NCBI GenBank assembly: GCA_963823735.1
Contig: CAWGMO010000002.1
Span: 744,001 to 808,000 of the forward strand
From: Actinoallomurus sp963823735
GTDB lineage: Bacteria; Actinomycetota; Actinomycetes; Streptosporangiales; Streptosporangiaceae
Length of the DNA: 64,000 bases
Direction of reading: 5' to 3'
The notes under the pieces were generated by a model. That model searched no databases, was not told where the DNA came from, and saw nothing but the letters and a program-made list of their open reading frames with translations. A program made the translations under genes and the position numbers. Shown piece by piece: positions 61,535 to 64,000 of this stretch (positions are counted from its first letter, which is position 1; every line of letters begins with the position of its first letter).

Positions 61535-62496
61535 GTGAAGGCTCCGTCTTCGAGGTTCAGGAAGGCCGACGCGGCGGCGCCGACGACTCCGACCGTGTCA
61601 CCGTGGGAGGACAGCTCGACCCGGGCCGCGGCGCCGGCGGGCCGCATCGCCTGGGAGAGCGCGAGGTGGCGTACGGGGAGGAGCAGGGCGTCTCCGGCGC
61701 GGGTGACGCCGCCGCCGAGGATCACCAGCTCGGGCTCCACGACGTTGACCATGACCGCGACCGCGCGTCCGAGCGCCGCCGTGGTCTCGTCCCAGATCCG
61801 CGCCGCGAGCGGGTCGCCGCGGCGTGCGTGTGAGGATACGGTCTCCGCGGTGACGCTCTGTACGTCGTTCATCGAGGACGCCTCGCCGCCGGCGAGCGCC
61901 TCCGCGGCCCGCCGGGCGATCGAGGAACCGGAGGCGTACGCCTCGATGCAGCCCCGCTGCCCGCAGCCGCACAGGCGGCCGTTCCAGTCGATGATCACGT
62001 GGCCGAACTCCCCGCCGTTTCCGGCGGCGCCACGGTGGACCCGGCCGTCCAGGATCACTCCGCCGCCCACGCCGGTGGAGACGGTGAGGTACAGCATGTG
62101 CCGCACGTCGCCCCACGGCCCGTACCGGTGCTCGCCGAGCACGGCGGCGGTGGCGTCGTTCTCCAGGCAGGCGGGCAGGTCGTAGGCGGCGGAGACCCGC
62201 TCGACGATGGGCACGTCGTCCCATCCCGGCAGGCCGGGCGGGCCCTGCACCCGCCCGCTCACCGGGTCGAGCGGGCCTCCGCAGCCGATCCCGGCCGCCG
62301 TGAGGGCGGCCGGGCCGAGCCCGGACGCGGCCATCGCCTCGTGGCCGAGTTTCAACAGTCGTTCGATGACCGCGTCCGGGCCCTCCTCGACCCTCGTCGG
62401 CGCCCTGACGAAGGAGAGGACCTTCCCGGCGTCGTCCACCACGCCGGCGGCGAGTTTGGTCCCGCCGATGTCCAGTGCGAGTACGTGATCGGGCAC
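61531..62496 (-). CDS. ROK-family sugar kinase
   Basis: A 321-residue ROK kinase without an HTH, so an enzyme rather than a repressor. The ATP motif is LALDIGGTKLAAGVV (6-20), the catalytic Asp is in LENDATAAVLGEH, and GGEFGHVIID with the zinc motif CGCGQRGCIEAY completes the ROK signature. It would phosphorylate glucose, mannose or a related hexose. In this operon mannose released by the mannosidases is the natural substrate. The start is GTG 62496, one base after the permease stop; the SIS gene overlaps its end. Confidence 0.9.
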   Translation of the reverse strand: MPDHVLALDIGGTKLAAGVVDDAGKVLSFVRAPTRVEEGPDAVIERLLKLGHEAMAASGLGPAALTAAGIGCGGPLDPVSGRVQGPPGLPGWDDVPIVERVSAAYDLPACLENDATAAVLGEHRYGPWGDVRHMLYLTVSTGVGGGVILDGRVHRGAAGNGGEFGHVIIDWNGRLCGCGQRGCIEAYASGSSIARRAAEALAGGEASSMNDVQSVTAETVSSHARRGDPLAARIWDETTAALGRAVAVMVNVVEPELVILGGGVTRAGDALLLPVRHLALSQAMRPAGAAARVELSSHGDTVGVVGAAASAFLNLEDGAFT

Positions 62497-62497
62497 G

Positions 62498-63413
62498 TCA
62501 GCCCTTCCGGCCCGTGGTGGCGATGCCGTCGATGATGTGACGTTGCGCGAAGGCGAAGATGATGATCATGGGGATGGTGGCGATCAGGCTCGCGGCACTG
62601 ATGATCTCCCAGTGGTGCTCGCCGCCGTTGCCGAACGTGTCGATGATCGACTTCAGACCGCGCGGCATCGTGAACAGCGAGGTGTTCTGGAGGTAGATCA
62701 GCGGCTTGAGCAGGTCGTTCCAGCTCGCCTGGATCTCGAACACGAACACGATCGCCAGGGCCGGTCTGGCCAGCGGCAGCGCGATGCGCCAGAACAGGCC
62801 GAAGAAGCTGCACCCGTCGACCCGCGCCGCCTCGAACAGCTCGCGCGGCAGTCCCAGGAAGAACTGCCGGAGCAGGAAGATGTAGAACGCCGATCCGAAG
62901 ATGTTCTGCGCCCACAGCGGCACCTGGGTGCCGGTCATGCCGATCTTGTTCCAGATCAGGTACACCGGGATCATCGTGACGGCCGACGGCAGCATCATCG
63001 TGGCCAGCACCAGCCCGAACAGCAGGTTGCGCCCGGGGAAGCGGAAGTAGGCGAAGCCGAAGGCGACGATCGCGCTGCTGATCGTGACGGTCGATGGCCG
63101 CCGCGAGCCCGACGATGACGCTGTTGAGCATCCACGTCAGGACCGGGCCGTAGTGCCAGACGTCGGCGAAGTTCGACACGCGCCAGCGGTGCGGGATCAG
63201 GGCGTTGTCGAACACGTCCGTACGCGGCTTGAACGACGCGCCGATCAGCCAGATGAACGGATACGTGAAGACGACGCTGACGGCGACGAGCACGATCAGG
63301 TACGGGGCACGCCACCAGGGCGAGCGCTCCTCCGCGGGTCGTGGCGGCTCGGCGGGCCGCACCGTGGCGGCCGGGGTCAGGCCGGGCGGCGCCGGGGTGC
63401 TCTTGACGCTCAT
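62498..63413 (-). pseudogene. Sugar ABC transporter permease, MalG type (importer 3), frameshifted
   Basis: The frame starting at ATG 63413 gives a normal MalG N-terminus (MSVKSTPAPPG, then PYLIVLVAVSVVFTYPFIWL and LNSVIVGLAAAI) and breaks near 63093. The neighbouring frame then continues with VTISSAIVAFGFAYFRFPGR, LATMMLPSAVTMIPVYLIW, the EAA loop FEAARVDGCSFFGLFWRIAL and the usual C-terminus HIIDGIATTG. Skipping one base, or restoring two, in ATCGACC would mend it. Total length would be about 305 residues, as expected. In a tight, otherwise intact operon this may well be a sequencing error; if real, the mannoside importer would be dead. Confidence 0.85.
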
Positions 63414-63414
63414 G

Positions 63415-64000
63415 TCAGTCCCTCTCGCCCTCGTAGTAGACGAACCGGCGCGAGACACGTACCTGGATCGCGGTGATGATCATGATCACGAGGAACAGCA
63501 GCCAGGCCAGCGCGGAGGCGTAACCCATGTGCAGGAACGCGAAGCCCTGCTGGAACAGGTAGATGACGTAGAACAGCGCCGCGTCATTGGCGTACGTGCT
63601 GTTCTGCTGGCCGCCGAAGAACATCGTGTACGCCTGGTCGAACATCTGCAGCGCGGAGATCGTCTGCACGATCAGCGTGAAGAACAGCGCGCCGCTGATC
63701 ATCGGCAGCGTGATCCTGCGGAACCTCATCCAGGCGCCGGCGCCGTCCAGGGCCGCGGCCTCGTACAGGTCCTTGGGCACCTGGCGCAGCGCGGCGAGGT
63801 AGATGACGACCATCCCGCCGACGCCCCACAGCATGGTGATCGCCAGGCCGGGCTTGACCCAGGCCGAGTCGGTGGTCCAGTTGGGCCCCGACATGCCGAA
63901 CAGCTGCAGGACGTGGTTCAGCAGGCCCTGCTGCCCGTTGAGCAGGAGCAGGAACAGCGCGCCTGCGGCCACGGGCGGCGTCATCACCGGCAGGTAGAAG
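63415..64000 (-). CDS. Sugar ABC transporter permease, MalF type (importer 3), 3' part
   Basis: About 194 C-terminal residues of a MalF-like permease that continues past the right edge. It has FYLPVMTPPVAAGALFLLLL, the EAA loop LYEAAALDGAGAWMRFRRIT and the final span LAWLLFLVIMIITAIQVRV. The stop is one base before the start of the MalG-type gene. A binding-protein gene is expected just outside the window. It heads the visible part of the mannoside operon. Confidence 0.92.
   Translation of the reverse strand, partial: FYLPVMTPPVAAGALFLLLLNGQQGLLNHVLQLFGMSGPNWTTDSAWVKPGLAITMLWGVGGMVVIYLAALRQVPKDLYEAAALDGAGAWMRFRRITLPMISGALFFTLIVQTISALQMFDQAYTMFFGGQQNSTYANDAALFYVIYLFQQGFAFLHMGYASALAWLLFLVIMIITAIQVRVSRRFVYYEGERD

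Overview
This window comes from a chromosome of a high-GC actinomycete. The composition, strong GC bias at third codon positions, GTG/TTG starts, serine/threonine kinases fused to WD40 propellers, sugar ABC importers lacking their own ATPase, MEDS/STAS sigma-factor regulators and an ABC-F gene next to a Gbn-like nucleoid protein all point to Streptosporangiales (Thermomonosporaceae-like) or a relative. This assignment is an inference; the window holds no rRNA, tRNA, CRISPR array, phage or insertion sequence that I can see.

Layout. 1-5.9 kb: the 5' end of an anchored esterase-like gene, an SDR pseudogene with an internal deletion, an APH-type kinase, an intact SDR, and a D-amino-acid module (D-aminoacylase-like hydrolase, PLP D-serine deaminase-like enzyme, divergent RidA). 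6-9.2 kb: sulfotransferase, methyltransferase, RmlD-like reductase and GNAT. 9.4-13.5 kb: a frameshifted secreted serine protease, a 39-codon membrane ORF, a lipoprotein with paired-Cys repeats, an exported protein and an ABC exporter. 13.7-21.6 kb: aldo/keto reductase, crotonase, Gbn-like protein, ABC-F, universal stress protein, orphan NarL-type regulator, metallophosphoesterase and Sfp-type PPTase. 21.6-24.8 kb: first sugar ABC importer. 24.9-27.4 kb: DUF2470-like gene with a broken 5' end, DoxX, MEDS anti-sigma kinase and STAS antagonist. 27.5-37.3 kb: second sugar ABC locus (F5/8-type C plus beta-helix exoenzyme, GH1, two permeases, binding protein) with a divergent ROK regulator and an FAD oxidoreductase.

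37.3-42.5 kb holds the most unusual biosynthetic unit: a GCS2/YbdK carboxylate-amine ligase fused to a circularly permuted ATP-grasp, an N-acetylglutaminylglutamine-amidotransferase-type asparagine synthetase homologue and an EgtC-like amidohydrolase. Together they could build a gamma-glutamyl or amidated dipeptide metabolite. 42.5-51.9 kb: a DeoR regulator, an overlapping WD40 kinase/pseudokinase pair (the first apparently starting at CTG), and a four-gene sugar-acid operon (DUF1537 kinase, FGGY kinase, YihT-like aldolase, single-Cys racemase-fold enzyme). The regions upstream of DeoR and of the sugar-acid operon share a two-box element with 21-bp spacing, a plausible common operator.

51.9-64.0 kb is one tightly overlapping minus-strand operon for mannose-containing glycans: ABC permeases (one frameshifted, one running off the edge), ROK kinase, SIS isomerase, GH38 alpha-mannosidase, GH2 beta-mannosidase, a 1055-residue unknown-glycosidase/GH1 fusion and a BadF-type GlcNAc kinase.

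Four genes are interrupted. The protease and permease breaks are single frameshifts in otherwise clean genes, so sequencing error must be excluded before calling them pseudogenes. All functions are inferred from reading motifs by eye; no database search was run.
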